A stretch of 64,000 nucleotides of DNA from Diogma glabrata (GCA_963693315.1 OY856187.1:41963242-42027241), one strand, 5' to 3'; shown: positions 26,661 to 37,507, counted from the stretch's first letter. Numbers and translations are program-made. Notes: generated by a model not told the origin, from the sequence alone.

Positions 26661-26692
26661 TAGGCGTAGCAAAGCACGCCGGGTCCCGCTAG
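26661..26692 (+). other. Helitron 3' terminus
   Basis: GGCGTAGCAAAGCACGCC forms a hairpin, followed by GGGTCCCG and CTAG, with T next. This is the canonical Helitron 3' signal; its inverse is at 19885-19916. Confidence 0.8.
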
Positions 26693-26849
26693 TACTAATA
26701 TAAATATTACTTTGGGCACATAAAAAAACTTATGTAATAAATTGTTGTTCCTGCTGAAATAATTTGTTATGCCTACTGTCACAATTTGATGATGCTAAAA
26801 AGCTATACCAAATTTTGACGTTTCGTTATGGTGAATATAAATTCCAAAA

Positions 26850-26965
26850 GACAAAATTTTGACAGTTAATATTTGTCATCTGTAATTATTTCGTCAGTTC
26901 GCACAAAGCAAGTCATTGTTAATTATTAAAACAAAAATATTAACAATTGCAAATAAAATTTCTTG
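26850..26965 (-). repeat. Right outer inverted flank of the Helitron composite
   Basis: Partner of 18776-18890; see AGTTCGCACAAAGC at 26896-26909. Confidence 0.5.
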
Positions 26966-27006
26966 TTTTAATATTTTACAGTTGACAAGAAATTTTATTT
27001 ACAATT
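26945..27006. repeat. 20-bp-arm hairpin
   Basis: AATTGCAAATAAAATTTCTT near 26945 pairs with its near-complement AAGAAATTTTATTTACAATT near 26987, with a loop of about 18 nt. Purpose unknown; it may be the end structure of the flanking inverted-repeat element. Confidence 0.55.
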
Positions 27007-28180
27007 ATTCATCTTGTTTGCCAGGTACCAGTGGTATAAAATCCATCCAAAAGTATTAACTGTAAATTAATAAAAGTTTTTTTTTCAATTACAGGTAAAT
27101 AACTAATCAAATCACGGAGAAACAACTTTGATTTCTGAAGTTTAATCAATAAACAATTTGGGCTAGTCAACTCAGCAGCTTAGAAATAAAGAAACTGTTG
27201 TACTTCCATAAAAAGTATCTTAAACATATCATGGTGCAAGAGAAGTTATTTAATTTATTTTCACTGTTTGTATAAAACTTTATCATATGATTTTAGAGTT
27301 TGAAACGCTTCTTATATCATTGCTTTACTTTGTTTTTTGAAAGAAAGTAACTTAAAAAATATAATTAGGAGCATTATATTTTTTTAGTTACATACAGGAG
27401 TGAAAACAATAAAATATCGTTCTTAATCCGAAATTGAAATAAATATTTTCTTTCAAAAACTCACGCATTTAAAAAATAAATATTTTTTTTTCAATTATGC
27501 ATGTATTGTTAGAAAAAAGAATAAGAAAAATGACGAAAAGGTACTAATTTTCTTCTTTTGCAAATGCAATGAAAGAAAAGAAAAATATAATTTACTCCAA
27601 AGGAGTGAAATCAAAAAACAAAAATTTTATTCTTACAAGTAAGAACGATATTGAAATCGTAAGCATTTTAATTTATGAATAATATTTTGAGGAATGAAAT
27701 GAGGGCTCGAATAAAATAAAATTTGTAAACTCTGTTGATGTACACTATATTTTTAACAAATAATCATGAAAAATTACAAAACAATTAATCAGATCTTAAA
27801 ACTTATATGTTAACCAATTATCTCGCTTTAAAATTCTAACACCTGCCCATCACAATGATCCCTTATTCTAACACCAAACGAACGATGGAATCACAAACGA
27901 TCATTATCTTTCTACACATAATTTAAAAAAAAAAATTTCTATGATAGCATATGAAAAGTCTATTTTCATCACGCTTAATGCCCTGTGAAAATGGGTTCTT
28001 TTTCCACTAGTGTAGAAACAATAACAAATTGTAGGTGCTATGGTTTTTCCTATAATTTTGCAAATTTTTTTAAACAATGCAACCATGAAAAAATAGAATA
28101 TGAATTTTTAATGTTATGTTGTCGATTTCTAATTTTATAATTTATAGTAAATATCGATTATATATATAGAAAAAATTGCA
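27007..28180. other. A/T-rich non-coding stretch
   Basis: No supported gene; the ORF at 27904-28086 lacks any recognisable feature. Confidence 0.5.
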
Positions 28181-28298
28181 TTTCCTACGCGAGATAAAAA
28201 CGTGTTTCGTTCGTAAACATGTCTCACTCGACGCCAGCGCGTCTCGTGAACAAATTTTTACTCACGAAAAAAACAATGTTTTCATCTCTTGTAGGAAA
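28181..28298. repeat. Fold-back hairpin element
   Basis: TTTCCTACGCGAGATAAAAAC at its left is mirrored by GTTTTCATCTCTTGTAGGAAA at its right, with ACG-rich inner words also paired. The centre is G/C-rich. Size fits a small MITE. Confidence 0.45.
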
Positions 28299-28918
28299 AT
28301 ATACTATTTTAATGTGAAGATCATTTTCTACCTGAAAATATCTTAAACTTTAAACTGACAAATCATTTCAAACCGTCTAATATCAACCAAAGTGTTGAAC
28401 GTGTTATTTATGATTTTTTTATGATTTAAAAATTTTTCATGTTAATTTATGAAGATGATTTTTCTACTTGATAATAAAAAATCAAATTAAAAAACTTTTT
28501 TATAATCCTAATATAATCGAAAATCAATTTGATATGGATATCAAGTTTGCTTTTTCTTTATTCGAGGGATTTTCAAAATCAATTAAGGGTTGTTATAGTA
28601 TTAAATTTACTTTTAATTTTGGTATTTTAGATTTTTTTTATTTCAAAACGGAAAAGTATAACAAATTTGATTAATTAAGTCTGACAACCATACCATAAAA
28701 AACTTGATTGAAAAAATATAGTTTGGATGTGGGATAGATTTGATAAAACTGTTAAAATTATTACATGAAAACTATATTGATATGGAGGAAAAGTTTATAA
28801 ATGAAAACGAAACACCATTTGAAATATTTCGTATTAATAAAAAAATAGCAAGCTCACAAATAAGCACATAACCGATAATTTAATGAAAAATTTTGTTTTT
28901 AAATCAAAATAAGAAATG
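28299..28918. other. A/T-rich non-coding stretch
   Basis: One 68-codon ORF (28468-28674) of Phe/Lys/Ile-rich peptide with no recognisable domain; no other feature. Confidence 0.45.
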
Positions 28919-29934
28919 AAATATGGAGGGGTTGAAATCTCAAGCTCTGAGATATCAAGACTTCGGTCTGGGTTAAGGATTTTGATATAGTTTTCGGCAA
29001 AAAACTTTTATGAAGACGTGGATTTTAGTTTTGGGCAGCGGTGTAAATCGAAGATAACTCTTTGTTAAAGTATAAGTATTTTTTTATCTCTGTTTAGAAA
29101 TTTATTACAAAACTAACACAAAACATCAATACGTTGCCGGAAAATTATAACAGATCGTAAATTAACATAATTTAGTAAAAAGATGATACACTCAGCAAAC
29201 TACTTAAAAACCTCTTAATTTACCGTTTCGAGAAAATATTACAAAATCACAAATTCATATATCTAACAAAATTCCAAAAATATTGTAAAAATTAAATAAA
29301 ATTCAAACTTTTTTCAAAATTCTAAAAATATTCCAAAAATTATTAGAAAATCAAAGATTAAAATTTTTTTCAAAACTTCTAAAAATATTGCTAAAATTAT
29401 AACAAAATCAAAAATTGAAACTTGTTTCAAAATTCCAAAAATGTTCCGAAAATTAGAATAAAATCAAATATTTAAACTTTTTCTAAATTCCAATAATATT
29501 CCAAAAATTCTTAAAAATTCAAACCTTTTCCAAAATTCTAAAAATATTGCAAAAATTATGACAAAATCAAAAATACAAACTTTTTTCAAAATTCCAAAAA
29601 TATTTCAAAAACTATAACAGATTCAAAAATTTTCATGTCCTATTTCTTTTCAATTACATTTACGTCATAAAAACAACTACATTTTTTTCCCCAAAAATTG
29701 GCTAAAAAAATAAAGGAAATCATTTTTTGACACACTCAACATTATTTTTTTAACAAACTTATAATGCCATAATTCTCAATAATAATAATAAAATTTCATT
29801 TCAAACAAATAATTAATTTAATTACTTTCCAAAAAATTGCGTAAAAAAATAAATAAAAAACTTTCTTTTGACACACATGACAACATTTTTTGACAAACTT
29901 ATAATGCCATAATCCTCAATAATAATAATTTTAT
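28919..29934. mobile_element. Repeat family Q, copy 2, left part
   Basis: Matches 1836-3300, including ACTTCGGTCTG at 28960-28970 and a shortened tandem array at 29225-29640. It stops in an AATAATAAT run where the non-LTR element begins, and resumes at about 38670. Confidence 0.75.
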
Positions 29935-29989
29935 TTTATTTTATTTTACATTAATACAAAAACAGGAGTATCTCCCAATACATGTATAC

Positions 29990-30634
29990 TTAATTCTAAT
30001 GTATTATTATTATTATTATTATTGTAATATTTGTTGTGTTTAAGTTTAAAAACATTTGTTATTTTTCAAAATTATATAAAGTTATCACAGTATTTGATTT
30101 AATAAACTTAGGTTTGTCGATTTGTAATGATTGAGTTTATAGCGTTAATATATTAATTAATCTAATTTTTGTTTTTTTTTCTTTTTGTTTTATTTTCTCT
30201 TTTCTTTTCTTTTTTTGTTTTTTTCTTTTCATTTTCTTTGGTTTTACTATTTGTTTATAACTTAATTTTTAATATTTATTTTTCTTTTTATATATGTATA
30301 TTATTACTAATTACTATTACAATTATTGATTTTGATTGCTTGTTAATTACTTAATTTATTTGTTTATGCGTCTTACTGATTAATATTTAACTCATCTAAT
30401 CATTATTTCATTTTATGTATGTATTTGTTTGCCAATTAGTATTACAATTCTTGGTTTTCTTTGTTTGTTAGTTACTTAAACTTTATTTTTTTTATTCAAC
30501 TTAATGTTTATCTTTACATGGTTAACAATCTTACTATTCTACACACTAACAGACAATAATTAATACGTTAACTAAAAAAATTTAAAGAATTTAAAGTAAA
30601 AAAATAATTTAAACTAAACAGCACTAGTGATAAT
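29990..30634 (-). other. 3' untranslated region of the non-LTR element
   Basis: Contains a (TTA)n microsatellite at about 30003-30024 and a long pyrimidine tract at 30165-30240 (purine on the element strand). A 61-codon Phe/Leu-rich plus-strand ORF through this tract is low complexity and not a gene. Confidence 0.6.
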
Positions 30635-33547
30635 TTAAAAAAGTGAACACAAGCTTCTAAACCTTTGAAGTGAGGGAGTATTAAAAAGATCTAAATGTTT
30701 ACCAAACATGTTAAAATTCCTCATTAACCTGTTTGAGATACAAAAATAACTAAAATTTGAATTACTGTTTTTTATACAAAAAGTTACAATAGTTCTATTT
30801 GAACGACGAGGTATATTGAAATTTAACATGCCAAGAATTTCTGGACACTCGATAAGCGAGTTACAAACTTTGTATACAAAAATCAGATCAAAACGTTTTC
30901 TTCTTTCGGTTATTTGTTCAAGTTCTAAGTAAGCAAGATAAGCATGGTAGTTAAAATTGTAAGAGATGTTATGCAGAAATCCACGATAAAATAAATGTTT
31001 AACAAATTTCCTTTGTATTCTTTCCAGCATCATAATGTATTTAAAATGGTGTGGGAACCAAATTAAAGATGCAAAGTCCATATGGCATCGTATTAAGTTA
31101 TTGTATAACAACAGTAGTGGGCGTAGAGAATTAAAATCATTACAAGTACGCATAACAAAACCCAACATTCTATACATACGTCCGCATATATATTCAATGT
31201 GTAATGCAAAGGAAAAGTCAGAAGTAAAGATGACACCAAGATCTTTTGTATTGTTAATAGTTAAAAGCTTCACGTTATTTAGGAAGTAATCAAATTTAAG
31301 AATGTTTTTCCTTCGACCATAAAATGACATTGAGTGGCATTTGTTGATGTTGAGGTTCAAGTTGATAAGAGCACAATAGTTAGCTAAACGATCAAGGTCT
31401 TCCTGCAATAGTTTGCGATCGTCTTCACATCTAACTTTACAGAACAACTTAAGATCATCAGCGAAGAGCAAGAACGAAGTATTCAGAAAACACTTATCAA
31501 TGTCGTTAAGGAATAGTAAGAACAAGAGTGGACCCAAATGTGATCCCTGGGGCACACCTGATGAAGCCATGATAGGATTTGACTCGAAATGGTTTATACA
31601 AACTCGTTGGGTTCTCATTCTTAGATAACTATCAATCCATCTCAACAAGGAACCACCTAATCCCATGTTGCCTAGTTTATGAATAAGTGTATCATGACAC
31701 ACTCGGTCAAACGCTTTAGCAAAGTCCGTGAATATCACATCAACCTGTACTCTTTTATCAAGCGCATTACGTATATATTCAGAGAACAGATACAAGTTAG
31801 TTTCAATTGACTTTCCTTGAAGAAAACCGTGTTGCTCATTTAAAATCGTTTTTTTAAACACATCAGTTAGCTTCTTTGTTATAATTTTTTCAAATAACTT
31901 GGGAATAGGTGATATTATTGATATAGGACGATAATTAGATATACAATTTTTCTTACCACTTTTGAAGATTGGTGTTACGTATGAATGTTTCCATAATTCA
32001 GGAAAACAACCTTGGTACAACGAAGAATTAAAAAGAATTGATAATGGAAATGTTAAATATGGAGCACATCTTTTCAGAAAAATTAAAGGGATATTGTCAG
32101 GACCAGGGTTTTTAGTTAAATCCAAATTATTCAACAAATCATAAATATCATTCGGTGATATTTTGATGCTTGATATTTCAGTTGTGGAACAGTTGGAAAT
32201 CGGAATTTTGACAGTATTACGGTCAGCAAAATTCCGTTGGAAAAAATTTGCAAAACCATTTACAATTTCAGGCTCAGTTTGCAAGTCCATACCGTCGTAA
32301 ACCATAGTCGATGGATATTGAGATGAAGATTTTTTCTTATTATTGATATGTTTCCAAAAATGTCTTGAATTTGAACAAATATCCTGCTGAATTTGATTAA
32401 TATAATTACCGTAATCCTGTTTCATTTTAAATTTCAATTGAGATCTTAATTTTTTAAAGCTTAACAAATCATTTGGTTTCCCATACTTTTTGTATTTCAA
32501 ATTAAATTTCATTTTTTTCTTATACAATTTAATTGCTAACTTTGAGAACCATATCGGAAAACGAAAATTCGTTTTAATTTTTTTTACAGGAACATGCAAA
32601 TCTAAAATGGTAAAAATCAACTTATAAAAATTAGATAAAGACTTAGACAAATCCAAATCACCTAGTAATAAATTATTTTCCAACATACTATCAAGGTTTG
32701 TAATATCACAGTGATTATCATTCGCATAAACAAATATTGAATTAAAATTAACAGTTTCCAAATATTTAAAAATCAAATCAAAATTAAAATTTTTAAAATT
32801 ATATTGTTTAGAACTATCAATAAAAGCAGATCTAATTTGCATTGAATCGTAAGGCAAATCAAGAATGACATCTAAAGCAGGATGATGGTTGTCTTCTAAT
32901 ACTAAGTAATTGGTAGATTTGTTAACATTTATTGAATCATAATTACTTAATATCAAATCCAAAATTTTTGACCCTTTATTTACAATTTTAGAATGTTGCT
33001 GAAACCCACAGTAATTGAAAGTGTCAGTAAACTTTTCGCTTCTTAAAGTGTTCACGTTGGAAGTTGAGCCATTAACATCAAATAGATTAGGCATATTATA
33101 GTCGCCTAAAATAATTAAAATGTCATCAGGGTTCTGATCTAAGACTGCTTCGACATGCTGCAGGTGATCTTCTAATTCATTCAAAGGACCATTTGGTTGA
33201 ATGTAGCAAACGCAAATGTGAATGATGTTGGAGTTTGTTTGAACTGTGACCCAAATATCCTCAGTCGTAGAGTTCCAAACCCCCGAACATTTAATGCTAC
33301 TAAAAGAATTATTTTTAACTGCTAATAGTACGCCACCTCCTCGCTGTTGATGACTAGCTGCGTAATCCCTATCTCTTCGAAAAACATTATACCTGGTATC
33401 AAAAAGTTCTGTGGTCAAAACTGATTCATTTAGCCAAGATTCTGTTAAACATATTATGTCATGATCCTGGGCTAAAATATTCATATAAAAATCTTTTGTT
33501 TTACTCCGTAATCCACGGCAGTTCTGATAAAGCAATGAAACCTCCAT
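30635..33547 (-). CDS. ORF2: endonuclease/reverse transcriptase, apparently intact
   Basis: The 970-residue protein has an AP-type endonuclease first and a reverse transcriptase second. Endonuclease residues visible: Asn9 (YQNCRG), Glu36 (LTESW), Asp148 and Asn150 (LGDYNMPN), and the terminal DNHH at 218-221. Reverse-transcriptase blocks: YVTPIFKSGK at 522, NYRPIS at 537, DFAKAFD at 607, GVPQGSHLGPLLF at 663 and the catalytic FADD at 694-697. A C-terminal region follows, of the type also seen in the fragment at 12.6 kb. It nicks the target and copies element RNA there. Length suits a CR1/Jockey ORF2 and no stop or frameshift interrupts it, implying recent insertion. The first Met in good context was chosen. 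Clade within the I/Jockey/CR1 group is not settled. Confidence 0.93.
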   Translation of the reverse strand: MEVSLLYQNCRGLRSKTKDFYMNILAQDHDIICLTESWLNESVLTTELFDTRYNVFRRDRDYAASHQQRGGGVLLAVKNNSFSSIKCSGVWNSTTEDIWVTVQTNSNIIHICVCYIQPNGPLNELEDHLQHVEAVLDQNPDDILIILGDYNMPNLFDVNGSTSNVNTLRSEKFTDTFNYCGFQQHSKIVNKGSKILDLILSNYDSINVNKSTNYLVLEDNHHPALDVILDLPYDSMQIRSAFIDSSKQYNFKNFNFDLIFKYLETVNFNSIFVYANDNHCDITNLDSMLENNLLLGDLDLSKSLSNFYKLIFTILDLHVPVKKIKTNFRFPIWFSKLAIKLYKKKMKFNLKYKKYGKPNDLLSFKKLRSQLKFKMKQDYGNYINQIQQDICSNSRHFWKHINNKKKSSSQYPSTMVYDGMDLQTEPEIVNGFANFFQRNFADRNTVKIPISNCSTTEISSIKISPNDIYDLLNNLDLTKNPGPDNIPLIFLKRCAPYLTFPLSILFNSSLYQGCFPELWKHSYVTPIFKSGKKNCISNYRPISIISPIPKLFEKIITKKLTDVFKKTILNEQHGFLQGKSIETNLYLFSEYIRNALDKRVQVDVIFTDFAKAFDRVCHDTLIHKLGNMGLGGSLLRWIDSYLRMRTQRVCINHFESNPIMASSGVPQGSHLGPLLFLLFLNDIDKCFLNTSFLLFADDLKLFCKVRCEDDRKLLQEDLDRLANYCALINLNLNINKCHSMSFYGRRKNILKFDYFLNNVKLLTINNTKDLGVIFTSDFSFALHIEYICGRMYRMLGFVMRTCNDFNSLRPLLLLYNNLIRCHMDFASLIWFPHHFKYIMMLERIQRKFVKHLFYRGFLHNISYNFNYHAYLAYLELEQITERRKRFDLIFVYKVCNSLIECPEILGMLNFNIPRRSNRTIVTFCIKNSNSNFSYFCISNRLMRNFNMFGKHLDLFNTPSLQRFRSLCSLF

Positions 33548-33741
33548 TAATTAATTCGGTTAATACATATAAATCAATGATTGGTATTTTAAACGAAAAC
33601 GTTAGGTATAATAATACTGATGTTAATGATGACGAGATTAATGATTTTGGGTAGTAATTGAAATGAATGAGAAGGCAATTAATTGAAATTGATAAAATTT
33701 CGTAATATATATTCAGATGAATAAAGCAACTGTTACTTAAC

Positions 33742-34403
33742 TTACTGTTGGACGTTTTCAAGTTCAAAATGATGATATATTTCGTCAATGTGATTTATTT
33801 TGTAAACTTTAGAATTGTCCTCTTTTCTCATCAAAATACTTCCGTTACTCGACCATGTATATTTTATATTGTTTTGTCTCCCAATTTTTTTAGCCGTAGT
33901 AAGTAATAATTTATTTTTAGGTGTTAAATGTTCATTGATAAAGATGTTAGTTTTAATTTCATTAGCAGTAGTTGTATTATCATTAATTTTAACTCTGTTT
34001 AATGGTAAAGGTTTTGTTTTCCGATATGACCGAAGAAAAATGTTTCTTGTAGATTTATTAGCAAATTTTATTATTATATTTCTTGGACGAATATTTTCAT
34101 CATCGCCACTTGAGCTGTCATAGGATTGGACTCGGTGACAACTGTCAATTTGATCTTCATGTATTGGACAATTTATAGCTACAGAGATAGTTTTGACAAC
34201 TTCATTTAAGTTTTCGTTAACCAAATCTGGAAAACCAACCACTTCTAAATTATTCGACCTTAAGTGTTGATCGTATTCAGCTAGAGTTGTTTCAAGTCCC
34301 AAAACCTTACTTTTTAGGTAACGGTTGTCACTTAATATATTTTCGTAATTTTCAAACTTTTGTTCCAAAGATAAAATTTTGTTTCTAAGGTCATTAATCA
34401 CAT
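33742..34403 (-). pseudogene. ORF1 of the non-LTR element, 3' part of a split gene
   Basis: About 219 codons remain. The first 45 residues look coiled coil, then LRSNNLEVVGFP near 49 starts an RRM-like segment of the kind found in L1/Jockey ORF1 or FP-domain proteins, and IFINEHLTPKNKLLL near 151 marks the usual C-terminal domain. ORF1 proteins bind element RNA and act as nucleic-acid chaperones. There is no true ATG at the left-hand start; the frame reads into the insertion at 34404 and meets a stop. The missing upstream codons lie at 38620-38665, in frame when the insertion and one ACAT copy are removed. The N-terminal region further upstream is lost by 5' truncation. Confidence 0.8.
34400..34403. 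repeat. 4-bp target duplication, left copy (ACAT)
   Basis: ACAT directly precedes the terminal repeat at 34404 and matches ACAT at 38620-38623. Confidence 0.65.
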
Positions 34404-35369
34404 TGTAACGGTGGACTCATTACAGAGGTACCACTGTATCTTTAGTTTGTTTTCTCTTGGTGGGGAATTCAAATCGGAGAGAAAAATCAGATAAAAATAC
34501 GAAAATTTAATAAAACAAAGATCAGTATACGATGGTAGCTCAACCAGTATACCACATCTATCAAAGTTCATTTGATATGATGTGGTATACTGGTGGCGTT
34601 GGGCAGTATAATTTTGTAAATCAATTAGATTATAAATTAAAATAGAATTAACCATAATTCGTTTTTGTGATAGTTTGAATTGAGTCTTTTTTTTTGGCCT
34701 AAAAGAAAATTTATTGATATGTATAAAATGACAGAAACACAAAAAAATAAAAAGTTTAAGCTTGCAGTTTTGTCAAACAAAAATAATGTTATCTGGACGT
34801 GTTGTGTTACGTGCAGTTATTTACAGTTTGGAAACATTAAAATGTTACAAAGTCAATTAAATGGTAATAGTTGTGGAATGTTGTATGGATTTCCAACCGA
34901 TACAAAAATATTTAAATGTATGGTTAAAGTCACTGAATTGAGATAAATTGGAACCTGTAGAGGAATGATGTAATTTGTTCGCAGTATTAAAAAGGGGAAA
35001 TTGTTTAGAACGAGTTCACCGTTAAGGATACGTATTAGGAAACTGCAATACGTTTTATTTTGACCAACTGTCTGGGAATTCGTTGATTAAAAGGATGGTA
35101 TCAAATAAGATGAACGAAGACGTGAACAACATTGAAGAAAAATTAATGTAAGCTTTTTTATTGTATTTTTGAATTGTATAATTTTTGGATTTCGTTCTTG
35201 ATTTCTTTCTGTTAGCTAATTAATAGGGTTTATATTTTTCGGTGATATAAGAGATTCTCAGGTGATATTTTGTTTATGCTAAAGTCAGTGGTTTCAGTTT
35301 TAAAATATAGTTTTGAGCTATCTCGGTGCAAAATTTAATTTATATTTCTTAAAAGTTCAAATGATTATA
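34404..35369 (+). repeat. Left terminal direct repeat (966 bp)
   Basis: Contains a strong hairpin at 34540-34591, a TATAAAA word at 34723, and an AT|GTAAGC splice-donor-like site at about 35148 after a short ATG frame beginning MNEDVNNIEEKL. The open frame at 34680-34946 (88 codons) is shared with the right repeat but has no recognisable domain. Confidence 0.75.
34540..34591. repeat. Hairpin in the left terminal repeat
   Basis: ACCAGTATACCACATC pairs perfectly with GATGTGGTATACTGGT; the inner ATCAAA/TTTGAT also pairs around a GTTCA loop. The same hairpin is in the right repeat at about 37790-37841. Confidence 0.8.
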
Positions 35370-36876
35370 CGTGGCGTTCGAAACAAAGACCTGGGGCTTT
35401 GTAAGGGTTTTTTTTTATATTTGAATTATATGAGTAAATAATTAATGATTTTGTATATTTTTGGCGCAGTTTTAGGCGTTGGTTGTCAAACCGGTTTGGT
35501 TTGGCAAAGATATTCATATAATATTCTTATAAATTTTTGTAATTTTTGGGTAAAACCAGTATTGGGTTTTTTTTTTGTTGACTTATTTTTTGGATGATGC
35601 AATTAATTTATATATGAAATTAATTGTGTTTTTTTTGATTATGGTTAGATTTAGTAAATGTTTAGCTAGCTTTTTTCAATGCACTCATACGCGATCCCCA
35701 TATTCGTCATTGGTTTAATGTGAGCTACAATTTCGAGGTATTGATTTGTGTATTATTCACACTATGGAGTGGATGTCAATAGAATTAATTCCCATTAGCT
35801 TTATAGAGTGAGCCAGATCCAGATCAATATCTCCACATTTTTCATCATATTGATCCGCTGACGTACGTATACATATCTCGTATGAGTCCATTTTAGTTAC
35901 CACTATTTTTAAAATTATTTTTTATTGCGATTAATTTAAAAAATAAGATAAATATAGAAATAATTATTTTTAGCTAACATTTATTTTTGTTTTGAATACA
36001 ATAAATAAAGCGATGAAAATTTGACCTGAACAAATATATTAGAATTAATAACTTAAAAATTAGTAAGCTTAGTTTTAAATTTAAAATAATCGTAATTTTT
36101 TTTATAATATAAATTACCAATTTATTATCTAGTCTGAAGATTAAATTTAATTAATTTCATGTAAAACTTTATTAACACATATTATATATTTCATGTTTCG
36201 ATTTAGCATTTTTAAATAAGAAATTATTTAGATGATGGATAAGTTATGTATTATTTACTTTATGTTAATGTATAAATTCTCTTTTCTACAGCGGTAGGCT
36301 TAAAAAGCCATCCATAGAGCTTCACTCTTTAACATTGATGTCGTTCTTAGATCGCCTATGGCCATCGGGGTTATGCGATCGAAGAACATTGGTTTCTTCT
36401 CTTCATTCAGCGAGGAAGTCCTCAGGGACGAGGAGTGGTGTTGCTGTGTTTGTACTTAGGTGCAAACCAGTAGTACCATTCTTTGCTCAGAGGCTTCTTC
36501 GGTGTAATGAGGAGAAGAACCAATTGAACTTTTGCTTTCAGGATCAGAGGCTTCACCTCATACAAATTCAAAAACTTTTCCATTTTTTACATTTAGTTTT
36601 ACAATAGACAGTTTTTCATGGAGTTTAGGTGTTGAAGTCTGGTGCTCGGGAGCGTTCTTCAACTTTCGCATTAGGTTTAGTTGTAATTTGTAGGTTAAAC
36701 AAGCACAACTGGGTCAGTAGAAATGGACCTAGTGTCTAATCGTGACAGTTGTGATTGTTTTATTAGGTTGGGGAGAAACTGTTCTGTAGAATCTGGTCGT
36801 TAGGGGCTTTTCTAGTCAGTTCTCACATGCATTGTTGGAGTGGGCTCGCGAGCGCGGGAATTCAAATTTAGACAAA

Positions 36877-36954
36877 ATGGATATTGTAACCATACTTACT
36901 CTTATGTTGTCTCCAAACAAATCTAACTTGGGAATCTCTTATATTATTGAATAA
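36877..36954 (+). CDS. 25-codon ORF after leader-like sequence
   Basis: ATG in the context GACAAAATGG opens a frame MDIVTILTLMLSPNKSN to a stop at 36954. Its position after a G/C-richer leader would suit a truncated gag start, but the peptide is too short to assign. Confidence 0.2.
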   Translation: MDIVTILTLMLSPNKSNLGISYIIE

Positions 36955-36956
36955 AA

Positions 36957-37270
36957 ATATAAAATAAATAAAACAATTTTTTTCTAAAAATTAAATAAAT
37001 AGTTTTATTAAATAAAATAAATCTTTTTTTTAGATAAGTTAATTTTAGGTATAAATAAAACAATTTTTTCTGAAAATTAAATAAATAAAAATTTTTTTTA
37101 TTAAATAATTTCTCTTAGAATTGACTAGTAATTAAACAATAATTTTTTTTTGAGAATAAATAAATAAAAATTTTTTTTGTAAATGAAGTCATTTTTCTAG
37201 TAATAAATAATTTTAAGTAAATAAAATAATTTATTTTAAATACGCAATAACATCCAAATTTAAATAAATA
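36957..37270. repeat. A/T-rich imperfect tandem repeats
   Basis: Repeated AAATAAATAAAACAATTTTTTTCT and AAAATTAAATAAATA-type words with irregular spacing; no coding potential. Confidence 0.55.
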
Positions 37271-37507
37271 TTCTTTATATTTTTTTAAAAAAAAAGTAAA
37301 TCAATATTTGAGTTAGGACGGTGCATCCAATAGTTAAGCGATTTCTAAATATTTTTTATTTTTCAATACAAATAGATATTTTATTTAGGGATGCTATCGT
37401 CAATAAATAGTTTTAGGTATATATATAATTCTGAATTTCAGCATATCTGAAATTAAATAAATAGGTTACATTTTTTGTATATAGTATTTTGGGGATCTTT
37501 GTGAAAA

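Larger units (their letters stand above)
18937..26692. mobile_element. Helitron composite with order A, inverted B, A', B
   Basis: Three 5' ends of the form TCTTATrTATATAAAAATCAC are present (18940, 22825, 23591; a fourth truncated one at 19723). The 3' end, GGCGTAGCAAAGCACGCC hairpin then CTAG followed by T, is present once forward (26661-26692) and once inverted (19885-19916). Segment A (about 18940-19884) is repeated at 22825-23752. Segment B (23753-26692) is present inverted at 19885-22825, every pair of positions summing to 46577. TC starts, a hairpin close to a CTAG end and A/T flanks are textbook Helitron features. Copies are nearly identical, so the rearrangement is recent or an assembly effect. 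Confidence 0.8.
23591..26692 (+). mobile_element. Non-autonomous Helitron with both ends
   Basis: About 3.1 kb from A|TCTTATGTATAT to CTAG|T. The 3' end has an 18-nt hairpin (GGCGT/ACGCC stem) eight bases before CTAG. No complete Rep-helicase is present; only a decayed helicase piece (25344-25570) remains, so movement would need an enzyme from elsewhere. It also carries a nested MITE and a tRNA-like head, consistent with sequence accumulation between fixed ends. Confidence 0.75.
29935..34403 (-). mobile_element. CR1/Jockey-type non-LTR retrotransposon
   Basis: On the minus strand: ORF1 (34403-33742), a 194-bp gap, ORF2 (33547-30635), then a roughly 700-bp 3' region ending in TAAAATAAAATAAAATT, a target-primed tail. 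It lies in an AATAAT microsatellite inside Q. A short 5' remainder (38620 to about 38665) lies beyond the insertion at 34404-38619. The 5' end is truncated inside ORF1, so it lacks its promoter although ORF2 is intact. Confidence 0.85.
35370..37507 (+). other. Internal region of the LTR-like element
   Basis: About 2.1 kb without a recognisable retroelement protein. A less A/T-rich block at 36292-36610 follows a TTTCTACAG acceptor-like site and holds a 90-codon frame with no known domain. From 36610 to 36876 the sequence resembles an untranslated leader. Confidence 0.5.

Noticed and set aside
30169..30354. 61-codon Phe/Leu-rich ORF as a membrane peptide
   Set aside because: It is a pyrimidine tract in the 3' region of the non-LTR element read in the antisense direction.
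31035..32144. Plus-strand ORFs within 31.0-32.1 kb
   Set aside because: Shadows of the minus-strand ORF2.
34398..34742. Minus-strand ORFs of about 107-114 codons in both terminal repeats
   Set aside because: Present only because the repeats are duplicated; the end changes with one G and no domain is visible.
36335..36607. 90-codon ORF as gag
   Set aside because: Less A/T-rich and after an acceptor-like site, but it shows no zinc knuckle or capsid motif.
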